A stretch of DNA of 64,000 nt from Andreprevotia chitinilytica DSM 18519 (lineage in GTDB: Bacteria > Pseudomonadota > Gammaproteobacteria > Burkholderiales > Chitinibacteraceae). Numbering within the stretch: the first letter of the stretch is position 1; each line of letters starts with the position of its first letter. A program made the translations under genes and the position numbers. The DNA is taken from the NCBI RefSeq assembly GCF_000711875.1, contig NZ_JONM01000003.1, forward strand, positions 124,001 through 188,000, in the 5' to 3' direction. Under the pieces are notes generated by a model. That model saw nothing but the letters and a program-made list of their open reading frames with translations, was not told where the DNA came from and did no database searches. This document shows, one piece after another, positions 27,046 through 34,323 of this stretch.

Positions 27046-28425
27046 ATGAAATACTATCTGAATCTTATCAGGGGTGATTTCTTATTGCGCCTGTTGCAAA
27101 TCACGATTCCAATCACGCTGCAAACGGTCGTCTTTTCCAGCAAAAGCATCATCGATACGCTGATGCTGGGATCGCTGGGCGAATATGATATTGCCGCCAT
27201 CGGCATTGCCGGCAAGGCATTGTTTGTGGTCATCATCTTCCTGATCGGGCTTTCGTCCGGTGGCGCGCAGATTGCGGCGCAATACTGGGGCAGCGAGCAA
27301 GCCAATAAAGAACAAAAGCTGCAGCAAACGATCTTTTTGACCTGGCTTGCAACGACAGGGTTTGCATTACTGGCTGCAGGGGCCTTTTATTTCTTGCCGG
27401 AGGTGATTGTTGGCAGCGGCACAAATTCGGCCGAAGTCATTGCCAGGGGATCTGCATTCCTAAAAATCACCAGTATCAATTTCCTGTTCTTTGCCTACAC
27501 TTGCAGTATCGCGGTCGGTTTGCGTGCCATGCATCAACCATCGATTACCACCTTTTACAGCTTGCTGGGCGTCGTACTAAATATCGGGCTGAATTGGGTG
27601 TTGATCTTCGGTCGCTTTGGTTTCCCCAAAATGGGTATTGCCGGAGCGGCCTATGGCACCTTGATCAGCGCTGGCGTGGAAACGCTGTTGTTGTACGCAC
27701 ATCTGAAATGGCATTCGCATCCGTTATCGCATTTTCCGAAACAGGTCATGCAGGCCATTCGTCGCAGCGATGTCAGTTTGTTGCTTAAGCTTTCCATTCC
27801 GTCTGCCATCAACAGCACGCTATGGGCCTTGGGTGTATTCGTGTTCTACGCCGTGTTGGGGAGCGTGAGCGTTGAAAGCTTGGCTGCGCTTTCCATCCTG
27901 TCGCCGATCGAGTCGTTCTCGATGGCGCTGCTGATCGGCTTGTCGAGTGCCGCCTCGATCCTGCTTGGTGGCAGTATCGGCGCAAACAGGATGGACGAGG
28001 CCTACGAGCGGGCATGGGGGCTGGTGCTGTTCAGCTTGATGATCGGGATCATCACTTGCGTGACGGTGTGGTTGCTCAAGGCGCAAATTCTCGCCCTGTT
28101 CTCCAGCCTGACGCCGGCGGTGATGCGTATGACAGGCCAGTTCTTCGATGTGATGGTGATCGCCTTTATCGTCAAAAGCGTTGCGATGATGATGGTGGTC
28201 GGGGTGCTGCGGCCGGGCGGGGAGGCGAAATTCTGCCTTTACCTCGATTTCTTTGCGCAGTGGCTGCTGTTGCTGCCGCTGGCGGCCGGCCTGCGCTACG
28301 TGCTGAACATCGATCCACTATATATCTATGGCCTGTTGCTGATCGAGGAGTCCATCAAGGTGGTTATCGCCTTCCGCCGGATCAAATCGAGAAAGTGGTT
28401 GAACAACTTTGTCTGCCTGGCGTAG
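27046..28425 (+). CDS. MATE-family exporter/flippase, cassette copy 1
   Basis: The 459-residue protein has 12 predicted membrane helices in two halves. The first half begins ITIPITLQTVVFSSKSIIDTLMLG and carries GIAGKALFVVIIF; the second begins LKLSIPSAINSTLWALGVFVFY, the symmetric MATE signature. MATE carriers move drugs, metabolites or lipid-linked compounds against a proton or sodium gradient. Being third in a cassette with a glycosyltransferase and acyltransferase, it is the probable exporter of their product. The gene starts 185 bases after the acyltransferase, behind a terminator, so its expression may be separately controlled. Confidence 0.88.
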   Translation: MKYYLNLIRGDFLLRLLQITIPITLQTVVFSSKSIIDTLMLGSLGEYDIAAIGIAGKALFVVIIFLIGLSSGGAQIAAQYWGSEQANKEQKLQQTIFLTWLATTGFALLAAGAFYFLPEVIVGSGTNSAEVIARGSAFLKITSINFLFFAYTCSIAVGLRAMHQPSITTFYSLLGVVLNIGLNWVLIFGRFGFPKMGIAGAAYGTLISAGVETLLLYAHLKWHSHPLSHFPKQVMQAIRRSDVSLLLKLSIPSAINSTLWALGVFVFYAVLGSVSVESLAALSILSPIESFSMALLIGLSSAASILLGGSIGANRMDEAYERAWGLVLFSLMIGIITCVTVWLLKAQILALFSSLTPAVMRMTGQFFDVMVIAFIVKSVAMMMVVGVLRPGGEAKFCLYLDFFAQWLLLLPLAAGLRYVLNIDPLYIYGLLLIEESIKVVIAFRRIKSRKWLNNFVCLA

Positions 28426-28447
28426 CGAGCAGGTAGCAGCGTGCATG

Positions 28448-28485
28448 AAACAGCCCGAATTCCTGTCTGGATTTCGGGCTGTTTT
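28448..28485 (+). terminator. Rho-independent terminator after MATE copy 1
   Basis: AAACAGCCCGAA pairs with TTCGGGCTGTTT, closing with TTTT. It separates the two cassette copies into independent transcription units. Confidence 0.85.
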
Positions 28486-28705
28486 GCATTGCGACTGGCG
28501 TGTTAGCGGCCTCGCCGATGCCAATGAAAGGTCAATTGGGCGGATTTCGCAACAAATCAAACGTGTGATTCATTCAATATTTCGCCAATCGGCAATATTG
28601 CCGTTGTGCCGATTAATGTTAAAAAATTCCATTGTTGTGCTGATTTGATCGAGTGATTTGGTGTTGCGCTACTTATATAGATGGATATCGCCCTATCTGT
28701 TTTCA

Positions 28706-28715
28706 TTAGTACTAA
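28706..28715. promoter_or_regulatory. TTAGTACTAA palindrome upstream of cassette copy 2
   Basis: Identical to the palindrome at 24911-24920 and placed 64 bases before the shared AGAATTTTCTTAAATTT block. Candidate operator common to both cassettes. Confidence 0.5.
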
Positions 28716-28955
28716 ATACATATGCGTACTTATGTATACATTCGGTAACTATTTACTGGTAGGAATCTAAGAATTTTCTTAAATTTCGTTCCGGTCGCAG
28801 ATGTCGGTGCAAAGGCGAATTAGAAAAATGCCGCATCTTCGATCCGATGTGAGCGGAGTTGGGTATGTGATGTCTTACAAGAAAATATATATCGCATTGA
28901 TCCTGACTCCGCTCTGGCGATGGAGCCGATACTCGCAGTGACGAAACCAAAAACT

Positions 28956-29042
28956 GATTTGAAAATTGTTCAATAGGGAAGGCTGTGCACGGGTAGGTGT
29001 TACAGCTTCCCCTAACCGGGCAGATTTCAAATCGATTTTTCC
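28956..29042 (+). ncRNA. Conserved structured leader RNA, copy 2
   Basis: GATTTGAAA (28956-28964) pairs with TTTCAAATC (29025-29033). A second hairpin inside (GGGAAGGCTGT with ACAGCTTCCC, 28976-29011) replaces the different inner hairpin of copy 1. A GATTTTTCCC run follows. Outer stem, T run and the motif CTTAACTGTAAAA are kept between copies while the interior changes, the pattern of a functional RNA. Confidence 0.45.
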
Positions 29043-29069
29043 CTTAACTGTAAAAACATGGTGCTAACA

Positions 29070-29999
29070 ATGAACAACATCAAAATCAGCGTAGTGATCC
29101 CGACTTACAATCGCGAGGATCTGCTGCGTTACACGCTTGAATCGCTGCGCCAGCAAACACTGGATAAATCACAATTTGAAGTAGTCATTGTGGATGATGG
29201 CGGTAGCGATAATAGCGAGGCCGTTGTGCAGGAATTTGCCGATGATCTGAATGTGAAATACTTCTGGCAGGAAGATCATGGTTTCCGTGCCGGCAAGGCC
29301 AGAAATGTCGGCACCGCCATCGCGGTAGGTCAATATATTCTCTATATCGACACCGGTGTTTTGTTGGCAACGTCGACGCTGGAAGAGCATCTGCGTATTC
29401 ACCAGCGCTCGTCCTATCCGACCGTGATCATCGGTTATGTGTATGGCTTTGAAATCGATAATGATCTGGTCGACAAAATCGCTGACGTGATCGATTACAA
29501 GGATGTCGATACCACCATTTATCACCTGAATCAACATCAAGCGCTGGATATTCGCCAGAAGCAATATGACGAATTGGGCGATAACATTACCAATTGGCCA
29601 GCACCGTTCGATATCCTCTGGACCTGCCACGTGTCTGCCGAGCGCGAAGAATTGCTCAAGGCCGGTTTGTTCGACGAAGAGTTCAATAGCTGGGGCGGTG
29701 AAGATGTCGATCTCGGTGTGCGCCTGTATCTGAACAACAATCTGTTCACCATGGAAAAATCGGCATGCTCTTTCCATTGGCCGCATAAGAAAGAAGTGGA
29801 TAATCACAAGGAATCGTCGGCCAATGCCGCTGAGCGTATCCACAATAAATACAATCTGTGGGTGACCAGTTTCTATGGCAAGGATCTGCAGGACGAGAAG
29901 TATTCGCTGAATAAAGTCATCAAGATCTTCAAGGAACTTGAGGGTCAAAAAGCCCGCAAGAGCAAAATCAATCAACGCCTGCTGGAACGGGTGAGCTGA
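29070..29999 (+). CDS. GT2/GT-A glycosyltransferase, cassette copy 2
   Basis: A 309-residue paralogue of the enzyme at 25266, with the same motifs (ISVVIPTYNREDLLRYTLES, VDDGGSDNSEAV, GFRAGKARNVG, YIDTGVLLA, FNSWGGEDVDLGVRLY). The D-T-G variant of the metal motif is again present, so it is a family trait and not an error. The ATG at 29070 aligns with the start of copy 1; an upstream in-frame ATG at 29058 would add four residues. Main differences lie near the N-terminus and in the residue 130-170 region. It overlaps the next gene by one base. Confidence 0.85.
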   Translation: MNNIKISVVIPTYNREDLLRYTLESLRQQTLDKSQFEVVIVDDGGSDNSEAVVQEFADDLNVKYFWQEDHGFRAGKARNVGTAIAVGQYILYIDTGVLLATSTLEEHLRIHQRSSYPTVIIGYVYGFEIDNDLVDKIADVIDYKDVDTTIYHLNQHQALDIRQKQYDELGDNITNWPAPFDILWTCHVSAEREELLKAGLFDEEFNSWGGEDVDLGVRLYLNNNLFTMEKSACSFHWPHKKEVDNHKESSANAAERIHNKYNLWVTSFYGKDLQDEKYSLNKVIKIFKELEGQKARKSKINQRLLERVS

Positions 30000-30652
30000 T
30001 GACTTGCACCTACGAGAATATCTACCCGGTTCGCCCGGATGTGCCGCTGGAATATGAAGGCGCAGTCAAGGATGCCTTGGTGAATCATGGCCTGAAAATT
30101 GGTGACGACACGGTCTTTGTCGACGTGCCGCGCGTGGCATTTACGCAAGTGAAGGACGCGGATGTTGCCGAGCTACCGATGGATGTCGGCGATTTTTGGG
30201 GCGCGATCAAGATCGGTAGCGGCTGCTATATCGAATCGGGCTGCAACCCGGCCTTCCATAGCCAGGCGGTGAAATTGACGTCCGTACAGGTCAATGACGG
30301 CATTCCCGGCCAGATCAGCATCGGCGACAACGTGGTGCTGCAGGGCGTGGCGATTGTCGCGTATGACAAGGTCGAGATCGGCGATGACGTGGTGTTCGGC
30401 CCGCTGGTGACGATCATGGACAGTAGCGGCCATCCGCTGCGTGGCCGTGGCAAACCCGGCGAGGCCCGCAAGATCACCGCTGCACCCGTCAAGATCGGTA
30501 AAGGAGCCTGGATTGGCACTGGCGCGATGATTTTGAAAGGCGTGGAAATTGGTGCCGGCAGCGTGATTGGTGCGCGGAGCGTGGTTTACGACAATATCCC
30601 GCCCAATTGCGTTGCGGTTGGTAATCCGGCTCAGGTCGTCAAGATGCTCTAA
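29999..30652 (+). CDS. Hexapeptide-repeat acyltransferase, cassette copy 2
   Basis: A 217-residue paralogue of the enzyme at 26207, equal in length. The N-terminus (CTYENIYPVRPDVPLEYEG), the beta-helix turns (IKIGSGCYIES, ISIGDNVVLQG, VEIGDDVVFG, VKIGKGAWIGTGAM, VEIGAGSVIG) and the NPAQVVK tail are conserved, as is SSGHPLRG with the candidate catalytic histidine. It is coupled to the upstream glycosyltransferase by TGATG. Two complete acyltransferases with intact motifs suggest that both cassettes are functional, perhaps with different substrates. Confidence 0.85.
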   Translation: MTCTYENIYPVRPDVPLEYEGAVKDALVNHGLKIGDDTVFVDVPRVAFTQVKDADVAELPMDVGDFWGAIKIGSGCYIESGCNPAFHSQAVKLTSVQVNDGIPGQISIGDNVVLQGVAIVAYDKVEIGDDVVFGPLVTIMDSSGHPLRGRGKPGEARKITAAPVKIGKGAWIGTGAMILKGVEIGAGSVIGARSVVYDNIPPNCVAVGNPAQVVKML

Positions 30653-30709
30653 AACGCAAACGCAGCTTATCTGAATATCTATTAGAACACGACAATTTGA
30701 AAGTGTTGC

Positions 30710-30753
30710 GCCCGATCCTTCCTCTGGGTAGAGAGGGAGGGTCGGGCTTTTTT
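30710..30753 (+). terminator. Terminator between acyltransferase and MATE gene, copy 2
   Basis: GCCCGATCCTTCCTCT pairs with AGAGGGAGGGTCGGGC (one mismatch/bulge), followed by six T. It occupies the same position as the terminator at 26887 although the stem sequences differ. Confidence 0.82.
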
Positions 30754-30895
30754 CAAATCCAGCGTTCGCTTGGTATTCAACGGGATAGCGCTGCCCGATT
30801 GATTCAAAAAGCATTGCCGGCAAAGGAGGGGATGCGCTGGCTGTGGTCTTGTAGTAATGCATGCAAATCCATCGGCCTTTCTTTTGGAAACCATC

Positions 30896-32275
30896 ATGAA
30901 ATATTATCTGAATTGCATCAGGGGCGATTTTCTATGGCGCTTGTTGCTGATCACCATTCCCATCACCTTGCAGACGGTGGTCTTTTCCAGCAAAAGTATC
31001 GTCGATACCTTGATGCTGGGCTCGCTGAGCGAATACGATATTGCGGCCATTGGTATTGCCGGCAAAGCGTTGTTTGTTGTTACGATTTTTCTGATCGGGC
31101 TGTCGTTAGGTGGGGCGCAGATTGCAGCGCAATACTGGGGGAGCGATCAGAGTAATAAAAAACAGAAGTTACAACAAACCATTTTGCTGACCTGGGCAGC
31201 AACGACTTGTTTTGCATTGCTTGCTGCCGCGACATTTTATTTCTTTCCACAAGCTATTGTGGCAAGCGGAACAAATTCGACTGAAGTGATTGCCAGAGGC
31301 TCGGCGTTCCTCCAGATCACCAGTATTAATTTCCTGTTCTTTGCTTATACCTGCAGTATTGCGGTTGGCTTGCGTGCCATGCATCAGCCGTCGATTACGA
31401 TGGTGTATAGCTTGCTGGGTGTAGTGCTCAATATCTTCCTGAATTGGGTGCTGATCTTCGGCCGGTTTGGCTTCCAGCCAATGGGGATTGCCGGGGCGGC
31501 CTATGGCACCTTGATTAGCGCCTGTGTGGAAACGATCTTGCTATATGTGCATTTGCGGTGGAAATCGCATTTGCTATCGCGTTTTCCCTCACTGGTTGCC
31601 AAGGCTATTCGCCATGCCGATATCAAGCTGCTCTTGAAGCTGTCCATTCCATCGGCCATCAACAGCACGCTATGGGCATTGGGTGTGTTCGTGTTTTACG
31701 CCATTTTGGGAAGCGTCAGTGTTGAGAGCCTGGCGGCGCTCTCCATTCTTGCACCGATTGAATCATTCTCGCTGGCATTCTTGATTGGTTTGTCGAGCGC
31801 GGCTTCGATTCTGGTCGGTGGCAGTATTGGTGCCAATAAAATGGAAGAAGCCTATGACCGGGCCTGGGGATTGGTGCTATTCAGCCTGATGGTGGGCGTG
31901 GTCACTTGTATCTCGGTATGGCTGTTCAAGCAGAATATCTTGCAGATGTTTTCCAGTTTGACGCCCGAAGTGAGGCAAATGACCGGGCAATTCTTCGACA
32001 TCATGGTGGTCGCATTTATCGTCAAGAGCGTGGCGATGATGATGGTGGTCGGCGTATTGCGTCCAGGTGGGGAGGCGAAGTTTTGCCTGTATCTGGATTT
32101 CTTCTCGCAATGGGTGTTGTTGTTGCCGCTGGCGGCGTATCTGCGCTACGGGTTGGGTATCGATCCGATCTACATCTACGGGCTGCTGCTGGTTGAGGAA
32201 GCCATCAAGGTGGTGATTGCGTACCGCCGGATCAAATCGAGGAAGTGGCTGAATAATTTCGTTTGCCCAGCATAG
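30896..32275 (+). CDS. MATE-family exporter/flippase, cassette copy 2
   Basis: A 459-residue paralogue of the exporter at 27046, identical in length when started at the ATG at 30896; an upstream in-frame start at 30857 has no counterpart in copy 1. Twelve helices and both MATE half-signatures are present (ITIPITLQTVVFSSKSIVDT; LKLSIPSAINSTLWALGVFV). It lies 243 bases after the acyltransferase, behind a terminator. Differences from copy 1 are scattered, more in the first loop and around helix 7, which may reflect different cargo. Confidence 0.88.
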   Translation: MKYYLNCIRGDFLWRLLLITIPITLQTVVFSSKSIVDTLMLGSLSEYDIAAIGIAGKALFVVTIFLIGLSLGGAQIAAQYWGSDQSNKKQKLQQTILLTWAATTCFALLAAATFYFFPQAIVASGTNSTEVIARGSAFLQITSINFLFFAYTCSIAVGLRAMHQPSITMVYSLLGVVLNIFLNWVLIFGRFGFQPMGIAGAAYGTLISACVETILLYVHLRWKSHLLSRFPSLVAKAIRHADIKLLLKLSIPSAINSTLWALGVFVFYAILGSVSVESLAALSILAPIESFSLAFLIGLSSAASILVGGSIGANKMEEAYDRAWGLVLFSLMVGVVTCISVWLFKQNILQMFSSLTPEVRQMTGQFFDIMVVAFIVKSVAMMMVVGVLRPGGEAKFCLYLDFFSQWVLLLPLAAYLRYGLGIDPIYIYGLLLVEEAIKVVIAYRRIKSRKWLNNFVCPA

Positions 32276-32291
32276 TGCCGCAAAACTAACG

Positions 32292-32360
32292 ATGTTCATT
32301 TTTCTAAACAATATTACGAAGACATTTCTGTTTGACTCTCGTGTTCAAATAAATGAACAT
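32292..32360. promoter_or_regulatory. Paired operator-like sites before the Cro-like frame
   Basis: Site 1 (32292-32310) reads ATGTTCATTTTTCTAAACA. Site 2 (32342-32360) is, on the other strand, ATGTTCATTTATTTGAACA, and contains the palindrome TGTTCA-N6-TGAACA. Site 2 overlaps the first ATG of the helix-turn-helix frame. Two near-identical 19-base sites flanking a promoter-sized gap fit autoregulation by a Cro-like dimer. Confidence 0.55.
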
Positions 32361-32553
32361 GAGGGCTATGCAGAAGCTTGACGCACTCAAACTGTTTGGC
32401 AGCCAGACCCGCTTGGCCGAAGCGCTGGGGGTCGGCCGGTCTGCCATTTCGCAGTGGCCGGAAGCGCTGCAGCAACGTCAGTCCGATCAGGTATTGGGCG
32501 CGGCGTGGCGGCTTGGGTTGCTGGGTAATTCACAATCAACGAGGAATAGATCA
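32353..32553 (+). CDS. Cro-like helix-turn-helix frame, in phase with galU and lacking its own stop
   Basis: Sixty-seven codons from the ATG at 32353 encode a small DNA-binding unit: [20 protein letters not shown] forms the two helices and turn, followed by [20 protein letters not shown], as in phage Cro and YdaS proteins of about 65-70 residues. No stop codon intervenes before galU, so the frame runs straight into it. Either a fused regulator-GalU protein of 357 residues is made, or the regulator is made as part of a read-through product while GalU starts internally. No clear ribosome site precedes 32353; GAGGG lies very close to the ATG at 32368. Confidence 0.55.
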
Positions 32554-33426
32554 ATGCAAAAACTACGCAAAGCGGTTTTTCCGGTTGCCGGCATGGGTAC
32601 ACGCTTTTTGCCCGCCACCAAGGCCAGCCCCAAGGAAATGATGCCGGTGGTCGATAAGCCGCTGATTCAGTACGCCGTCGAAGAAGCGCTGGATGCCGGC
32701 ATCACTGAGATGGTTTTCATCACCGGTCGTAACAAGCGCAGCATCGAAGATCACTTCGACAAAGCCTATGAGCTGGAAAACGAGCTGGAGGCCAAGGGCA
32801 AGCAGAAGCTGCTGGATATCCTGCAGTCAATCATTCCGAAGTCAGTCACTTGCATCTATATCCGCCAACCGGAAGCGCTGGGCTTGGGGCACGCCGTGCT
32901 GTGCGCGGAGCCGGTGGTGGGCGATGAGCCGTTCGCCGTGATCCTGGCCGATGATTTGATCGATGGTGGCACCAAGTCCGAAATGGCGCGCATGGTCGAG
33001 CTGTTCGGCGATACGCATTGCTCGGTGCTGGGCGTGGAAGAAGTGCCACATGCGGATACCAGTTCCTACGGCATCGTCGAAGTGAGCGACAACAACGGCA
33101 AGTTGCGCATCAATAACATCGTCGAGAAGCCGAAGCCGGAAGAAGCGCCGTCGAATCTGGCGGTGGTCGGGCGTTACATTCTTACGCCGCGTATCTTCCA
33201 CCATCTGCAGCACGTGCAACCGGGCAAGGGCGGCGAGATTCAGCTCACCGATGGCATTTTCGCGCTGATGCAAGAGCAGCACATTCTGGCGCACAAGATC
33301 AAAGGTACTCGCTACGACTGCGGCTCCAAGCTGGGTTATCTGAAGGCAACGCTGGCTTACGGCCTCAAGCACGATGAAGTCGGCGAAGAATTCTCGGCCT
33401 ATCTGAAAGAATTTTGCCGCGTGTAA
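32554..33426 (+). CDS. galU: UTP-glucose-1-phosphate uridylyltransferase GalU
   Basis: From the ATG at 32554 (GAGGAATAG upstream) the 290-residue enzyme matches the usual GalU length. It has the nucleotide-binding start [20 protein letters not shown], the [15 protein letters not shown] motif, [12 protein letters not shown] and the uridine-site region DDLIDGG. It makes UDP-glucose from UTP and glucose-1-phosphate, feeding surface glycans. It sits between the duplicated sugar cassette and the nonulosonic-acid operon, so it may supply nucleotide sugar to either. The upstream in-phase helix-turn-helix frame is unusual and is treated separately. Confidence 0.95.
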   Translation: MQKLRKAVFPVAGMGTRFLPATKASPKEMMPVVDKPLIQYAVEEALDAGITEMVFITGRNKRSIEDHFDKAYELENELEAKGKQKLLDILQSIIPKSVTCIYIRQPEALGLGHAVLCAEPVVGDEPFAVILADDLIDGGTKSEMARMVELFGDTHCSVLGVEEVPHADTSSYGIVEVSDNNGKLRINNIVEKPKPEEAPSNLAVVGRYILTPRIFHHLQHVQPGKGGEIQLTDGIFALMQEQHILAHKIKGTRYDCGSKLGYLKATLAYGLKHDEVGEEFSAYLKEFCRV

Positions 33427-33456
33427 TGAAACACTTGGCGAGATCGCAGAGTGGAA

Positions 33457-33487
33457 GAGGGCGGGCCGGCTGGCACCGCCCTTTTTT
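33457..33487 (+). terminator. Rho-independent terminator after galU
   Basis: AGAGGGCGG pairs with CCGCCCTTTT around GGCCGGCTGGCA, ending in six T. Confidence 0.78.
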
Positions 33488-33551
33488 ATTCCTTAAGATG
33501 CAGTCATAACCGTCATAAAAACACCGTCATCAAGGGCAGGGAGAACAAGAG

Positions 33552-34295
33552 ATGCTTGCCATCATTGGCGGAACCGGCACCAGCCAGTTGGCGAACTTGC
33601 GCATTACCCGGCGGCAAGTGGTGCGTACTCCCTACGGCGATCCGTCTGGCCCGCTGACCTTCGGCGAAATCGACAGCAAGCCCGTCGTTTTCATTGCGCG
33701 ACACGGTTACGGCTATACCATCCCGCCGCATCAGATCAATTACCGCGCCAATCTGTGGGCGCTGGCCGAGCACGGCGTCACGCGCGTCATCGCGATTGCG
33801 TCGGTCGGCGGCATTCGCAGCGACCTTGCGCCCGGTGCGCTGGTAGTGCCCGACCAGATCATCGACTATACCTGGGGACGCAAGCAGACCATTTTCGACG
33901 GTGGCGATACCGACTTCTCGCATGTCGATTTCACTTTGCCGTATGACCAGGACTTGCGGAGCAAATTGCTTGAGGCGGCAGCCCGCTTGGGCCGGCCTGT
34001 CATCGATGGTGGCACCTACGCCTGCATGCAAGGGCCGCGGCTGGAGACAGCAGCGGAGATCCGGCGGATCAGGAACGATGGCGGCGACATGGTGGGCATG
34101 ACCGCGATGCCGGAGGCTGCATTGGCGCGTGAACTGGGGCTGCAGTACGCCACGCTGGCCGTGGTGGTGAATTGGGCGGCAGGCATTGCAGATAGCGAAT
34201 CGGCCATTGCGTTTGATGCGGCAACGCAGGTATTTGCTGATGGTGTTCAGAATCTGCAAGCGGTGCTTGCAGCATTGCTAGATGGACCGAACTAA
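33552..34295 (+). CDS. S-methyl-5'-thioinosine/thioadenosine phosphorylase
   Basis: The 247-residue protein belongs to the MTAP/PNP-II family: IIGGTGTSQL phosphate-binding start, IARHGYGYTIPPHQINYRAN, SVGGI, the purine-site segment CMQGPRLETAAEI and MVGMTAMPEA. The HGYGYTIPPH variant instead of HGRGH is the form seen in the Pseudomonas methylthioinosine phosphorylase. It cleaves the thio-nucleoside to methylthioribose-1-phosphate and base in methionine/polyamine salvage. Start at 33552 follows GGGAGAACAAGAG. It stands alone between galU and pseB and shows no link to the sugar genes. Confidence 0.85.
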   Translation: MLAIIGGTGTSQLANLRITRRQVVRTPYGDPSGPLTFGEIDSKPVVFIARHGYGYTIPPHQINYRANLWALAEHGVTRVIAIASVGGIRSDLAPGALVVPDQIIDYTWGRKQTIFDGGDTDFSHVDFTLPYDQDLRSKLLEAAARLGRPVIDGGTYACMQGPRLETAAEIRRIRNDGGDMVGMTAMPEAALARELGLQYATLAVVVNWAAGIADSESAIAFDAATQVFADGVQNLQAVLAALLDGPN

Positions 34296-34323
34296 AGACA
34301 CGAATTGAAAGAGGAATTATCTG

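Larger units (their letters stand above)
24911..28425 (+). repeat. Duplicated GT2/acyltransferase/MATE cassette, copy 1
   Basis: Three genes and their leader are repeated in the same order and orientation at 28706-32275, about 3.8 kb apart. Protein copies agree at roughly four or more of every five positions by eye, and short non-coding blocks are also conserved. The copies are old enough to have diverged. Confidence 0.85.
28426..29069. other. 644-base region between cassette copies
   Basis: It contains the terminator of copy 1, a palindromic cluster (GGCAATATTGCC at 28591-28602 inside AATCGGCA/TGCCGATT arms), then the TTAGTACTAA palindrome, the AAGAATTTTCTTAAATTT block (28769-28786) and the leader hairpin of copy 2. 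No protein gene was recognised. Confidence 0.6.
28706..32275 (+). repeat. Duplicated GT2/acyltransferase/MATE cassette, copy 2
   Basis: Second copy of the cassette at 24911-28425, same gene order, same overlap between the first two genes and the same element order in the leader. Synonymous positions differ widely, so the duplication is not recent. Confidence 0.85.

Noticed and set aside
33552-34295. Methylthioinosine phosphorylase as part of the sugar operon
   Set aside because: It has its own ribosome site, a complete salvage-enzyme signature and no functional link to sugar activation.
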